Positions 44,692 to 55,505 of a stretch of DNA of 64,000 nt are shown here, one piece after another. The stretch comes from Mytilisepta virgata (taxonomy: Eukaryota; Mollusca; Bivalvia; Mytilida; Mytilidae): contig CM051514.1 in assembly GCA_028015205.1 (NCBI GenBank), positions 48,252,150 through 48,316,149 of the forward strand, given 5' to 3'. How positions within the stretch are numbered: the stretch's first letter is position 1; each line of letters starts with the position of its first letter. Under the pieces are notes generated by a model. It saw nothing but the letters and a program-made list of their open reading frames with translations. It was not told the DNA's origin and did no database searches. The translations under genes and the position numbers were made by a program.

Positions 44692-47600
44692 ATGTTATTA
44701 GAAGAGTTCAAGCAGTGTGTTAATTTAGACTTAAAAACACATTTAGATGACAAAACTGTTGAGACATTGCAAGATGCAGCTGTTGTTTCCGATAATTATA
44801 CCATTTCACATAAAAAAACTTTCAAAGGTCAAAATTTTAATACTTCTAGCGGAAATTACAAAAATCAAAGCACTGAGCGTACTGATTGTAAGCCTGTTGC
44901 ACAGAATAAGAGTCCGTCTAGTTATAATATGTCTGGTCCAAAATTTGATACTTTTGAGAAGAAGTCACTAACTTGTGCTTATTGTAAGAAAAATGGTCAC
45001 CTGATGGCTGATTGTTTTAGACTCCAGAAGAAGAATGAAAGAGATCATAAGCCCAAGTCTAGTGCTTGTACGACACCCGTTGTTACCAATAAGTTGGAAT
45101 GTCCTGCGAGTCAGGCTTTTAAGTCCAGTTTTTGTGATTACATGGAGGATTATAAGCCCTTTATGTCTGATGGGTTTGTTTCTATTGTTGATAATACTAC
45201 TCCTCAGCCTATTAAGATTTTACGGGACACTGGAGCTTCTCAGTCTTTGTTGTTAGAAGGTGTGTTGCCTTTGTCCGAGGAGACGTCCGTTGGTGCCTCC
45301 GTTTTGTTACGAGGTGTGGAGTTAGGTTGTATAGATGTTCCCCTCCATCGTATTTATTTGAAGTCAGATTTAATTACTGGACCAGTTGTTGTGGGTGTTC
45401 GTCCTACACTCCCTGTTGAGGGTGTTTCATTATTGCTAGGAAATGATCTAGCTAGGAACAAAGTGGTCGCTGAACCAATTGTTACAAGTGAACCGGTGGT
45501 GGATGTTAAATCACCTGAAGAAGATGCTGAACTGTATCCAGCTTGTGTTGTTACTAGGGCAATGGCAAGAAAACAACAAGACGAGGATTTACAAGAAGGC
45601 CAGTATGATTATATGGACCTTTCTGACACTTTTCTTGCCGACATTGAAGGTCCCGGTACTTCAGAAAAGGCCATAATAAGATCACCTGGTACTAACAAAC
45701 GTGTAATTATGCCATGGCCAGACGTGAACAGCCATTCATTAGACAAAAGAACATTTAGGGAAGAACAGAATAAAGACCCTGAGGTTCTTCAGCTCTGCAA
45801 GAGGGCTCTACCCCAAGAAGAAGCAGACAAAGTGGCCGAATGTTACTACCATCAAGACGGCATTTTAATGAGGAAGTGGAGGCCCCCTGATGCTATCCCA
45901 GAGGAGGAATGGAGAGTGGTATACCAAGTGGTGGTGCCTAAAGTCTATAGGCAAGAAAATATTGGTCTTGCCCATGACACCCCCTTGGCTGGACATTTAG
46001 GTATAAGGAAGACTTGCCTTAAGATCTTGCAACATTTCTACTGGCCCAGACTTAGAAATGATGTCACAGAATACTGCAAATCATGCCATATATGTCAGGT
46101 TGTTGGCAAGCCTAACCAGAAAATACCACCAGCACCACTTCTGCCAATTCCAGCCTTTGAAGAACCTTTCAGCCGAGTACTTATTGATTGCGTTGGACCT
46201 TTACCAAAGACCAAGACTGGAAATGCTTATTTATTAACGATCATGTGTACATCCACTCGCTTTCCTGAGGCTATTCCCTTAAGGAATATCAAGACACCAA
46301 CTATTGTCAAAGCTCTTATCAAATTTTTCACATTAGTAGGACTTCCTAAGTCTATACAGTCCGACCAGGGTTCAAATTTTATGTCAGGTTTATTTCAGCA
46401 GGTCGTTTACCAGTTAGGGATTGCTCAGTATAGATCAAGTGCCTATCATCCAGAATCTCAAGGTGCCTTAGAACGTTTTCATCAAACATTGAAGAACATG
46501 ATTAGAACTTTTTGTCTTCAATTTGACAGGGACTGGGATGATGGTGTTCACTTTCTACTTTTTGCGGTCCGAGAGGCTGTTCAAGAATCCCTTGGTTTTA
46601 GCCCCTTTGAGTTAGTGTTTGGTCATACTGTAAGGGGACCTTTGAAATTGGTTAAGGAGAAATGGCTTACTGAACACACTGACTTGAATCTTCTAGACTA
46701 TGTATCTAGATTTAAAGAAAAATTGTATACTGCTTGTCAAATTGCTCAGAAAAACTTAAAAACTGTACAGAATAAGATGAAAATATGGTATGATAAAGAT
46801 GCCAGGGACAGAGTTTGTGAGCCTGGTGATAAGGTACTTGTATTTTTGCCAGTCCCTGGGCATCCTTTACAGGCTAAATACTGTGGTCCTTATACAATCG
46901 AGAGTAAAATCAGTGATTTGAATTATATTGTAAAAACTCCAGGTCGGCGTAAACAAAATAGAGTGTGTCACATTAATATGTTAAAACCATATTTTGAGCG
47001 TACTAATGAAGGTGAGAGTAAACCAGTTGCCACTTTAGCCATGGTTAAATTGGAGAGCGATCATGACAAACCAGATATAATTGAACCATCTTTTGATTCC
47101 AAGACTATAGAACAAACTGTTAGATTGAAAAATTCAGAAATTTTATCAGATTTAGACTCAAAACTTGCACATCTGACTTTCGATCGCAGAGAAAAATTGA
47201 AAACTTTGGTATTTTCTTTTAAAAATCTTTTTCCAGATGTGCCAAACAAAACCACTGCTGTTTGTCATGATGTTGATGTAGGCGATGCTTCTCCAATTAA
47301 GCAACATCCTTACCGGCTCAATCCACTTAAACTTGATGTTATGAGACAAGAAATTAGATATATGCTTGACAATGATATTATTGAGCCGAGTAACAGTGAA
47401 TGGAGCTCTCCTTGTCTTCTTGTACCCAAACCAGATAAAACCTTTCGTTTCGTTACTGATTTCAGAAAAGTAAACTCAGTCTCAAAATCTGACTCCCATC
47501 CGATTCCAAGGATAGACGATTGCATTGATAACATTGGACAATCAAAATTCGTAAGCAAATTTGATTTATTAAAAGGTTACTGGCAGGTCCCCCTGACACC

Positions 47601-48549
47601 TAGAGCTCGTGAAATATCAGCTTTTGTCACACCAGACGGCTTATTTCAATATACTGTCATGCCGTTTGGTTTGAAAAATGCTCCAGCTACATTTCAAAGA
47701 ATGATCAATAATGTTATAAAAGATTTAGATTGTTGTTATGCTTATATTGATGATCTTATTGTATGTAGTGATAGCTGGGAAGAGCATTTAACACATTTAT
47801 ATAATACTTTTGATAGATTGTCACAATCAAATTTGACTGTTAATCTTGCTAAAAGTGAATTTTGTAAGGCCACTGTTGATTATTTAGGGCACACAGTTGG
47901 CCAAGGTCAAGTGAAACCTATTATGGCTAAAGTGGATGCAATTACCAATTTTCCTCCTCCTACAAATAAAAAACAACTTATGAGATATTTAGGCATGATT
48001 GGATTTTACAGAAAATTTTGTTCAAATTTTGCTACTGTTGTTCAACCATTGACTCATCTTGTACGAAAAGATTCTAAATTCATCTGGAGTGATAATTGTC
48101 AAAACTCTTTTGAAAAAAGCAAATCACTTTTAATTAACAGTCCCGTTCTTATCACTCCAGACTTTAAAAAGCAATTCAAACTTGCCGTTGATGCAAGTGA
48201 TGTAGGAGTTGGAGCAGTTTTATATCAAGAAACAGATGATAATGTTGAGAAACCTATATCATATTTCTCCAAGAAATTAGATAAACATCAGAAAAATTAT
48301 TCCACTATTGAAAAAGAATGTTTTGCACTGTTGTCTGCACTTCAACATTTTGATGTATATTTAAATCCCACAATGCATCCTATTCTGGTTTATACTGATC
48401 ATAATCCTCTCACCTTCATACATAAAATGAGAAACAAGAACCAGAGGTTGACTAGGTGGAGTTTATTGTTACAGGAATATGATATTATTGTAAAACATAT
48501 TAAAGGTAAAGATAATGTAATAGCAGATGCTTTATCTAGATCTTATTAA
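44692..48549 (+). CDS. pol: Gypsy pol: zinc knuckle, protease, integrase, RT, RNase H
   Basis: 1285 residues from the first ATG (frame open from 44680). It has the end of the SCAN-like gag region (1-50), a CCHC knuckle C95-x2-C98-x4-H103-x4-C108, protease DTGAS (179-183), and integrase HHCC (H428, H435, C465, C468) with catalytic D499, D558 and E594 (D-x35-E). RT has YIDD (1018-1021) and LPxG-like VMPFGLKNAPATF. RNase H has D1167 (AVDASDVGVGAVL), IEKEC and YTDHNPL. All catalytic residues are present and the frame has no stop. It makes the cDNA and integrates it. Integrase lies N-terminal of RT, the Gmr1-like order. Confidence 0.95.
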   Translation: MLLEEFKQCVNLDLKTHLDDKTVETLQDAAVVSDNYTISHKKTFKGQNFNTSSGNYKNQSTERTDCKPVAQNKSPSSYNMSGPKFDTFEKKSLTCAYCKKNGHLMADCFRLQKKNERDHKPKSSACTTPVVTNKLECPASQAFKSSFCDYMEDYKPFMSDGFVSIVDNTTPQPIKILRDTGASQSLLLEGVLPLSEETSVGASVLLRGVELGCIDVPLHRIYLKSDLITGPVVVGVRPTLPVEGVSLLLGNDLARNKVVAEPIVTSEPVVDVKSPEEDAELYPACVVTRAMARKQQDEDLQEGQYDYMDLSDTFLADIEGPGTSEKAIIRSPGTNKRVIMPWPDVNSHSLDKRTFREEQNKDPEVLQLCKRALPQEEADKVAECYYHQDGILMRKWRPPDAIPEEEWRVVYQVVVPKVYRQENIGLAHDTPLAGHLGIRKTCLKILQHFYWPRLRNDVTEYCKSCHICQVVGKPNQKIPPAPLLPIPAFEEPFSRVLIDCVGPLPKTKTGNAYLLTIMCTSTRFPEAIPLRNIKTPTIVKALIKFFTLVGLPKSIQSDQGSNFMSGLFQQVVYQLGIAQYRSSAYHPESQGALERFHQTLKNMIRTFCLQFDRDWDDGVHFLLFAVREAVQESLGFSPFELVFGHTVRGPLKLVKEKWLTEHTDLNLLDYVSRFKEKLYTACQIAQKNLKTVQNKMKIWYDKDARDRVCEPGDKVLVFLPVPGHPLQAKYCGPYTIESKISDLNYIVKTPGRRKQNRVCHINMLKPYFERTNEGESKPVATLAMVKLESDHDKPDIIEPSFDSKTIEQTVRLKNSEILSDLDSKLAHLTFDRREKLKTLVFSFKNLFPDVPNKTTAVCHDVDVGDASPIKQHPYRLNPLKLDVMRQEIRYMLDNDIIEPSNSEWSSPCLLVPKPDKTFRFVTDFRKVNSVSKSDSHPIPRIDDCIDNIGQSKFVSKFDLLKGYWQVPLTPRAREISAFVTPDGLFQYTVMPFGLKNAPATFQRMINNVIKDLDCCYAYIDDLIVCSDSWEEHLTHLYNTFDRLSQSNLTVNLAKSEFCKATVDYLGHTVGQGQVKPIMAKVDAITNFPPPTNKKQLMRYLGMIGFYRKFCSNFATVVQPLTHLVRKDSKFIWSDNCQNSFEKSKSLLINSPVLITPDFKKQFKLAVDASDVGVGAVLYQETDDNVEKPISYFSKKLDKHQKNYSTIEKECFALLSALQHFDVYLNPTMHPILVYTDHNPLTFIHKMRNKNQRLTRWSLLLQEYDIIVKHIKGKDNVIADALSRSY

Positions 48550-48626
48550 AACACTGTATACAAACTATATATATATATTTTTGTATATATTGTTCATGAA
48601 GTTCTCGTTACACTCAAACTTCTTTT

Positions 48627-48637
48627 AAGGGGGGAGG
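48627..48637 (+). other. Polypurine tract
   Basis: AAGGGGGGAGG abuts the 3' LTR; it would prime plus-strand DNA synthesis. Confidence 0.85.
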
Positions 48638-49254
48638 TGTTATGATATTGTAATTATTATATTTATATTTATTTATCTTGGCCTGGTTTGTTTTGTGTGG
48701 CCTTGTGACGTGTATAATATGTTTACATAATAATTATAGTTGTTTACCAAATAATGTTATAACTGCGCAGTTTAGAAGTCACTGGAACAATAATGGATAC
48801 TGGTGGAATGACTAGAACTTTCTATTTGACTTACGTAATAATTATGGTGTGATTCGAACTTCTACCGTATTCCAGAAGTTTCCGTTCTACAGTATATATA
48901 CGGACAAGAAAGTTAGACTTTCAGAACATCATTTATCGGACCACAGATAGACATTCTTGTGTTCTCAGCTGTTGGATTTATTTACGTTTCACACATCATC
49001 CTCGACATACTTTTATTTGCGTTGCATCATACTAGATTGTGACTGATTGGATATAATATTCCGTTTGGATTCAGGCAACAGTGACCAGAATTCCGGATTA
49101 GGAAAAGACGAAGGATTTTGAACAGTTAAGTTGACATTTTAGTTTTTTTGTAATATTTTTTGTAAACTTTGTATATATAGTAAATCTTGTTAAATTTTAT
49201 TATTGATTTGTGTCTTTTGTTGGCTACATTTTAAAGGTGATTTCGGCCGTAACA
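48638..49254 (+). repeat. 3' LTR of the gypsy element
   Basis: 617 bp. I read the two LTRs side by side and see one difference, at 49180 (G; A in the 5' LTR). It changes the AATAAA hexamer to AGTAAA (49179-49184). Confidence 0.95.
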
Positions 49255-51050
49255 AAATTTACAGATATTTTTTAATTTATTTCTCTGTGTTGTCTGTAAT
49301 AATTTACAAAATTTAATAGCATTTACTCTGTTCCAATAATATTTATCCAAAAACTGTCTATGTGAGTCATCTAAGGATCGACAGCTAAGGAGATAATGAA
49401 ATTCGTCACCTAATTTTTGAGATTGACATAGATTACAATATCTGATTTGTCTGTCTAAACCGACCCACCTTCCAATTTCAATTGGGAGTCTGTGATTAAC
49501 AGTTCGAAATTTGCAAAATATAATCCTGCCTTTGTCAGGTAAAATATCTAGGTATTTCTCAAACTCAAATTTTTCCTAAAATTTTCTAAACCTTTTGAAG
49601 AATTATTTATATCTGAGTGCCAATTCTGTTGAAATAGGTCAAATAATTTTTGTTTTAAACTTATACCCAACCATTGTGTATTAAAGTTAGCTTGTAACAA
49701 CCATATATAACTATAACCACATGTATCAAGAATATTTTTTACAAAGTCCATCCATTCAGATCTATAATCATTTTGTGTATATTTTAAAAACATAAATTTA
49801 TACAAAACCCTTGACATTTTATTTTCTTTTCAATTAACAATTCTTGACCAGTAATTAACCATACGTAATTTGATGTAAACAGACATGGAATATGCGCCCA
49901 ATTCACCATATACCATGAAATTTGGAGTCGACGTTTTCAAGTTAAGTAATAGTTTGCAAAATTTCAAATGAATTCTTTCTATCATATCTAAATTACTGAA
50001 CCCCCAAATTTCACAACCATAAAGTAAAATAGGCTTGACGATCTTATCGAATAAATCATACAGACATCTCACAGATAGGTTATGGACCCTTCCCTTTTTT
50101 AGTACATCATACATACCCCTAGTAGCCTTGGTAATTAATATTTGTTTCGCCCTTGCAAAACTGCCTGTTCTTGAAAAAGTCAATCCTAGATATGGAATTT
50201 CATTTACAACTTCTAATTCGTTATCATCATAATAAAAATGTACATTTTGTGGTAAGCGTCCCTTAGAGAAAATCAAAATTTTTGTTTTACTAGAGTTTAC
50301 ACTAAGTTTCCACAGCTTGCAATATTCACTAAATTTATTAAGCTGTGCCTGAAGTGCCTCAGCTGAATCGGCAAACAGAACTGTATCGTCTGCATAAAGT
50401 AATGCAAAAAGTTTAATATAAATATTCATCTCATCTTCTATCTCATCTGATATACAAGTCAGTCCCGTAACATCATGCATTTGTAAAAAAGATTCCAAAT
50501 CATTTAAATATAACGAGAATAAGAAAGGTTAAAGATTTTCCCCTTGTCTTACTCCAATATTACATGGAAAATAATCAGATGATTGTCCATTATACACAAT
50601 TTGAGATTTAATACTACTATACATGTTAAATATGACATTATACATTTTCCCATTAATTTCATTTACAAGCAATTTTTGGTATAACCCATTTCTCCATACA
50701 CTGTCAAATGCCTTAGCAAAGTCATTGAAGGCGCAATACATTTTTTTCTTTTTGTTTTGCATAATATTAAATAACATAGGAATTGTAAATAAATTGTCCG
50801 TAGTACTATAACCGTTTCTAAAACCTGTCTGATTTTCACAAATAATTTGATAATTGTCAGAAAACTGATTCAATCTATAATTTAAAATAGAGGTAAATAA
50901 TTTACCAAAGCAGCTAATAATCGTGATAGGTCTAAAATTATTAGGATCATCATCAAACCACGGTTTGGAGGCTTTTTTTTTTTTTATAATTTTGTGAATT
51001 AAAATTTTGTTTTCGTTGAGTATATGTTCCAAAAGTACTCTTTGCTGCAT
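49255..51050 (-). pseudogene. LINE ORF2, RT and C-terminal part (broken)
   Basis: Reads NNFRPITIISCFGKLFT, GFRNGYSTTDNLFTI, DFAKAFDSVW, GVRQGENL, stop (50529-50531), PFLFSLYLNDLE, LLYADDTVLFADS (catalytic YADD), LSVNSSKTKILIF and KPILLYGCEIWGF. A second in-frame stop is at 49830-49832. The frame shifts near 49560, then a C-terminal finger CNLCQSQKLGDEFHYLLSC leads to the gypsy site. It is the reverse transcriptase for target-primed integration, inactive here. Confidence 0.85.
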
Positions 51051-52119
51051 TTGTTAGTAGATTACAAATATTATCAACTACGCTATTTATGGTTGTTTCA
51101 TTTACTATGTTGTTATCAACCATATTTACAAGTTGAGTCAATATGTTATTTATACTTTCTTCGTCTATATTATGAGCAAAGACATTAGTTTTATCGCTGT
51201 CCCATTTTTTTATTTTTTCACGTGACAATTGATCGCTATTGACTTCCTTTTGAAAAAAATCGGCATTAAGATCCAACGATAATGGATTATGTATATCAGA
51301 AAACAAAGTGCATGTTTCTAATACAGAAATTTTTTTAACAAGTTTGAGAAAACATGGGGAGCCAATATTATAATCTACAACACTGGCATTTTTGGACATA
51401 AACTGTCCTTTATCTCTATCGTCACCAATTCTACCATTAAGTATAATCATATTATTATATTTACAAAAATCTAGCAAATAATTACCAAAATTATTCTTTC
51501 TATTATCCATACTTTGTCTCTGGATGGGTAAACCTAAACTATCTAATGCGTTTATACATGTATTATCGATATCTAACATGCCTGAAAATTCATCATGTTC
51601 TAAATCAATACAGTCATTATCTCTGCTGGTCCTAGAATTAAAATCTCCCACAAGACAAATGTAATCATAATCTAGCGAAAGGTTTAAAAACTCATTTTCT
51701 ATTTCGTTAAAGGGGTCCCAAATACAGTATGATGAATTTTCTGTAGGAATGTATATTATACCGAACAGAATATCTTGATTTAGACGAAATATATCTTTGT
51801 TTATTGTGAACCATAAAATATATTTACTATCTGTATTTATAACTGTAATTTTATCTGCCAAAAATGTCTTAAAACATAATACAATTCCACCGGATTTTAT
51901 CCTTCGGAAGAGAAATCTATTTTTCATCTTAATTTCAAAATTTGGTATACTAATTTCGTCTACATCGTCTGTTTTTGATTCAACTAAACACAAAATGTCA
52001 TAATTATTAATAAGATCTAAAAATTCGGGATATTGAACACGTCTGCTTAATCCACAAACATTTAAAGTGAGTACTTTTAAATTAGTTTTATTGAACACAT
52101 TATTATCGTTTGATTGCAC
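50953..52119 (-). pseudogene. LINE ORF2, APE-type endonuclease part
   Basis: 388 residues. LTLNVCGLSRR (Asn), LCLVESKTD (Glu), LVGDFNSRTS (Asp/Asn), SVVDYNIGS and LFSDIHNPLSL (Asp/His) give the endonuclease active site in order. The domain itself looks intact. It ends KKKKSLQTVV; the frame next door reads ASKPWFDDD joined straight to PNNFRPITI. The ~200 or more residues usually lying between endonuclease and RT motif 1 are missing, so an internal deletion and a frameshift occur at ~50950. Confidence 0.85.
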
Positions 52120-52149
52120 TGAAAAGTTATTTTCTCTTCCAAGGTTGAC

Positions 52150-52952
52150 CTAGGACGGATTTACCCACGGGTTATCTCTGTCGGGAGTTGAACTCACTCG
52201 CTGTCGTTTATTTTTTCGGTAGTTTGTATGACTGGGGTCTTCACGAGGTGTATCGTCATCTGACTCTACTGTTACTAGTTCGTCATTGACGTATAGTCTG
52301 TCCCTGATAAGTACGACTTTCGACTTCTTTTTTCTTTCGGCCTTCATGATAGGGTATAATTTACGTCTTTTGTCTTCAATTTCAGGTGGAAACTGTTGGT
52401 TTACTCCGTAGTGCGTACCTCTTAGATTTTTTCCATCCCGTTTTACCATATCTAGTTCTGAGAAGTACAGAAAACGTGCAATTATCGGTATTGGTTTGTC
52501 TCTATCTCTCTTTCCAAATCTATGAACATTGCCGAATTCCAGTCTTTGTTCAATTCCCATATCGTAGTAGAGGAATTGACGGAGTTTATCTTCACAATCT
52601 TCATCATCACGTTCCAGTATTCCAGAAAATATAAGATTATACTTCATTGAGCGGCATTGCATGTCAATTAACCTCTCGTTCAATATACCATTCTCTTTTT
52701 GTAGGTTACCTAATTCTTCTTTCATGTTATCTTGTCGGTCTATAAACTCCTTTCTTTCCTGTTGCAGTTTCCCTATTTCGGTCGCCAATGTATCAGTCTT
52801 TAACTTAACCTCATCAAACAGGTTTCCCGTACCCTGGGATGTTGCTTCTAATTGCGTCACTCCGTATTATCATCTCCATACAGGACATTCCTACTTTCTT
52901 TTAATAATTGTGTTGTAGATTTGTCTCCCTTTTTCTCTTTTTTATCTCCCAT
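52150..52952 (-). pseudogene. LINE ORF1 (L1-ORF1p-like, one frameshift)
   Basis: ATG at 52952 gives MGDKKEKKGDKSTTQLLKES; the frame changes near 52860 and continues to 52150. It has a coiled coil (VKLKTDTLATEIGKLQQERK...), then an RRM-like segment (SMKYNLIFSGILERDDEDCE, GNVHRFGKRDRDKPIPIIAR), then a basic C-terminal domain (YGVNQQFPPEIEDKRRKLYP, VVLIRDRLYVND). This is the RNA-binding chaperone type of ORF1 protein. The upstream piece was found by reading past the apparent start. Confidence 0.8.
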
Positions 52953-53160
52953 TTTTAGTTCACTCCGCTAGACCCTCAGTGTTAACTGCAATATGTCTAA
53001 AGTATAATGTCCAACGGATCGGAATGGGATCACAGGATAAAGTTACTTAAAAAATACATCTAATTATCATTGGTCATGTTCTGAGAGGATTGGACCCTAG
53101 TCCCAGACTATTTCGATATGATACATACGATACATGGTCTAAAATAAGTCCTTAAATCCA
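52953..53160. other. Junction between two LINEs
   Basis: Probably the 5' UTR of the minus-strand LINE plus target DNA. I found no convincing target duplication matching the other side (42930-42945). Confidence 0.4.
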
Positions 53161-55505
53161 TTGTTTATAGAATTTATATCGGACACTCAAAATTCAAAAC
53201 ATCCACCTTGTCATGCGCACATTCTCAGCTCTGATATATCAGTATCGGATATATCTACTGCTATTTCAAAACTGAAAATGAACAAAGCACCTTGTTTCGA
53301 TAACGTCTCAAATAATATGCTAAAATTTGGTCAGTCATGTTTACTATTCATAAACTTTTCAATGCATGTTTTACATATGGCAGATATCCAGATTCTTGGG
53401 CCACTGGGCATATAACGCCTATACACAAGAATGGGGATACCATATCCTAATAATTACAGAGGCATTACTATAACTAATGCTATAGGTAAACTATTTAATA
53501 AAGTATTAGACAATAGACTTGAAAAATTCTTAGAAAAAAATAAAATAATTAATGACTGTCAAATTGGCTTTACAAAAAAGGCTAGAACATCTGACCATAT
53601 GTTCGTCTTGAAAACAATTATTAATACGTATTGTAAATCTAAAGATGGTAGGGTGTTTGCCTGCTTTGTTGATTTTCGAAAAGCTTTCGATACAATTATC
53701 AACACCGGTATTAAAATCAAACTATTACAAATAGGAGTTGGCTCAAAATTTAAATATGTACTCCATTAGTAAATCCTGCATTCGTAATAAAAAATCAAAC
53801 CACAATTTTTTTCCCAGTAGAATTAGGAGTGAAACAAGGGGACAATTTAAGTCCTAATCTTTTTAAAATTTTTATACATGATCTTCCCAAGGATTTAAGC
53901 GATACTCAAGATCCTGTCTACATAAACAATACTCCTATTTACTGCTTAATGTATGCAGATGATATAGTTTTGCTAGCATCGACTTCTGCTGGGTTACAAG
54001 GTAAACTTGATAAACTCCAAACTTATTGTAAAGACTGGTGTTTAAGTGTTAATTCTTCTAAAACTAAAGTTCTAATTTTTAACAAGTCAGGCAGCCATAT
54101 ACTACAAAATATTTTGTTTAATAGTCTAGCTATTGAATGTGTAAAGTTATGTAAATATCTGGGTATCGTATTGTGTTCAGCAGGTCTGGGTCATTCTCCC
54201 CTGCTCAACAGGAAATATTTAAAAAAGCACTCAAAGCTTTATATAAACTAAGAAGCGATTTTCTGTCAGTGTTAAAATATCTATGCATGTCTTTGATCAT
54301 ACTATAAAGCCAATCCTTCTTTATTGTACTGAAGTATGGGGGTTATTCAATCCATTCACAGCAAAATTCAGCTCTGAAACTTGCAATTTAGATAGTATTT
54401 ATACAAACTTACCTTGTGAGAAAATGCATATTAAATTTTGTAAATTTATTCTTGAGGTGCATAAAAAGTCACCTAACTATGGTGTTCTATCTGAACTTGG
54501 AAGATTTCCGATTTATTTTGATATTATCAAAGCTATGGTCAAATATAGGCACAGATTGGAAAATCTTAACTCTTCGTTCTCATTATTAAATCATGCATTT
54601 ATTGAGAGTAAATCATTATTTGATAAATAAAATTCCTTCATGGTTTAGATCAGTAAGATATATACTTAATAATATAAAGGGAATAAATGAATCATTGAAA
54701 GAAACCAAATTCACAAAGTTTAAAGAAATTAGTAAGAAGTTGATATTTCAGCACTACCTAGACATGTGGCAAGCCCAAAAAACAAAACACACCAATGTGA
54801 AACTTGAGAACTATTGCCGACTTAAAAATAATTTTGGAATTGAAAAATATTTGCTTATCCTGAAAAAACTTCGAGCATCGGAGAAATATAACCAAACTCA
54901 GAATATCTGCACATAGGTTACAAATTGAACGTGGGAGATATCAGGGTATTCTTCGACACAACAGAACATGTGTCAGGTGAACATCAGAGGAAATAGATGA
55001 TGAGAAACACTTTTTGTTTATGTGTAATAACAAGAATCATTTAAGAAAATCAATGATTGAATGGAATTAATTAATACCTCATGTGATAATTTTTAATATC
55101 TGAGCATCAATGAAAAATTTATATGGTTACTTAATAATAAAAATTTTAGTATACTGGTCTCAATTTATGATTTAGTAACAGCAAGTGGGGTCTGATTTTC
55201 CATATAGCTTTTGCTACCACTATTGTTGTTTTCTTTAACTCTTAATGATGTGTGCCTGAGACACTGTTCCAAACTGGTATTGTTATTATACTTATACAAT
55301 TCACTTGTTTGTAGTTGTTAACTTAAGCAACATTTACATGGTTATATTATATACCATACATTTGTCATACATGTTTGTTTTATATATGTAACTCCATCAT
55401 ATGTGTTTTGTACTGTAACTATACCCTCCACGGGCCCATTAATTGGTTAATAAAATGTACTGTAACTATGCCCTCCACGGGCCCATTAATTGGTTAATAA
55501 AATCT
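53161..55505 (+). mobile_element. Plus-strand LINE, 5'-truncated and broken
   Basis: ORF2 from the pre-RT linker on: ISVSDISTAISKLKMNKAPC, NYRGITITNAIGKLFNKVLD, IGFTKKARTSDHMFVLKT, CFVDFRKAFDT, GVKQGDNLSPNLFKIFIHDL, LMYADDIVLLAST (YADD), LSVNSSKTKVLIF and KPILLYCTEVWG. Then come the C-terminal helices and a zinc finger reading TCVR-stop-...DDEKHFLFMC. At least five frame breaks or stops (near 53420, 53770, 54250, 54630 and 54930). The 3' end has two copies of GGGCCCATTAATTGGTTAAT and an AATAAAATCTTCTTCTTCT tail. It is a different family from the minus-strand LINE. Confidence 0.85.

Larger units (their letters stand above)
43202..49254 (+). mobile_element. Ty3/gypsy LTR retrotransposon, Gmr1-like, nearly intact
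   Basis: A 6053-bp element: 617-bp LTRs (TGTTA...TAACA), target duplication AAAT (43198-43201 and 49255-49258), PBS, gag, pol, polypurine tract and no env. Pol order is protease, integrase, RT, RNase H. Integrase before RT is not the usual Ty3/gypsy order; it is known from Gmr1-like elements, whose gag is regarded as the source of the vertebrate SCAN domain (literature knowledge). By eye the LTRs differ at one position (43744 A, 49180 G), so the insertion is young. One frame break separates gag from pol. Confidence 0.95.
42945..52952 (-). mobile_element. Minus-strand LINE (non-LTR retrotransposon) split by a gypsy element
   Basis: Reading the minus strand: ORF1 (52952-52150), ORF2 endonuclease (52119-50953), RT and C-terminus (51050-49255), then the interrupting gypsy (49254-43202), then the last ORF2 codons ending at 43159, a 3' UTR, and AATAAAATTG with a (TCTTG)n tail at ~42945-42970. 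Removing the gypsy and one AAAT copy leaves ORF2 in frame across the site. The APE endonuclease plus the C-terminal CNLC...H...C finger suggests the CR1/L2/I-type group; clade not determined. The copy is dead: a frameshift in ORF1, a deletion before RT and two nonsense codons. Confidence 0.85.

Noticed and set aside
44660..44692. Programmed -1 frameshift between gag and pol
   Set aside because: An AAATTTT heptamer is present, but the -1 frame meets stops at 44674 and 44677 straight after it.
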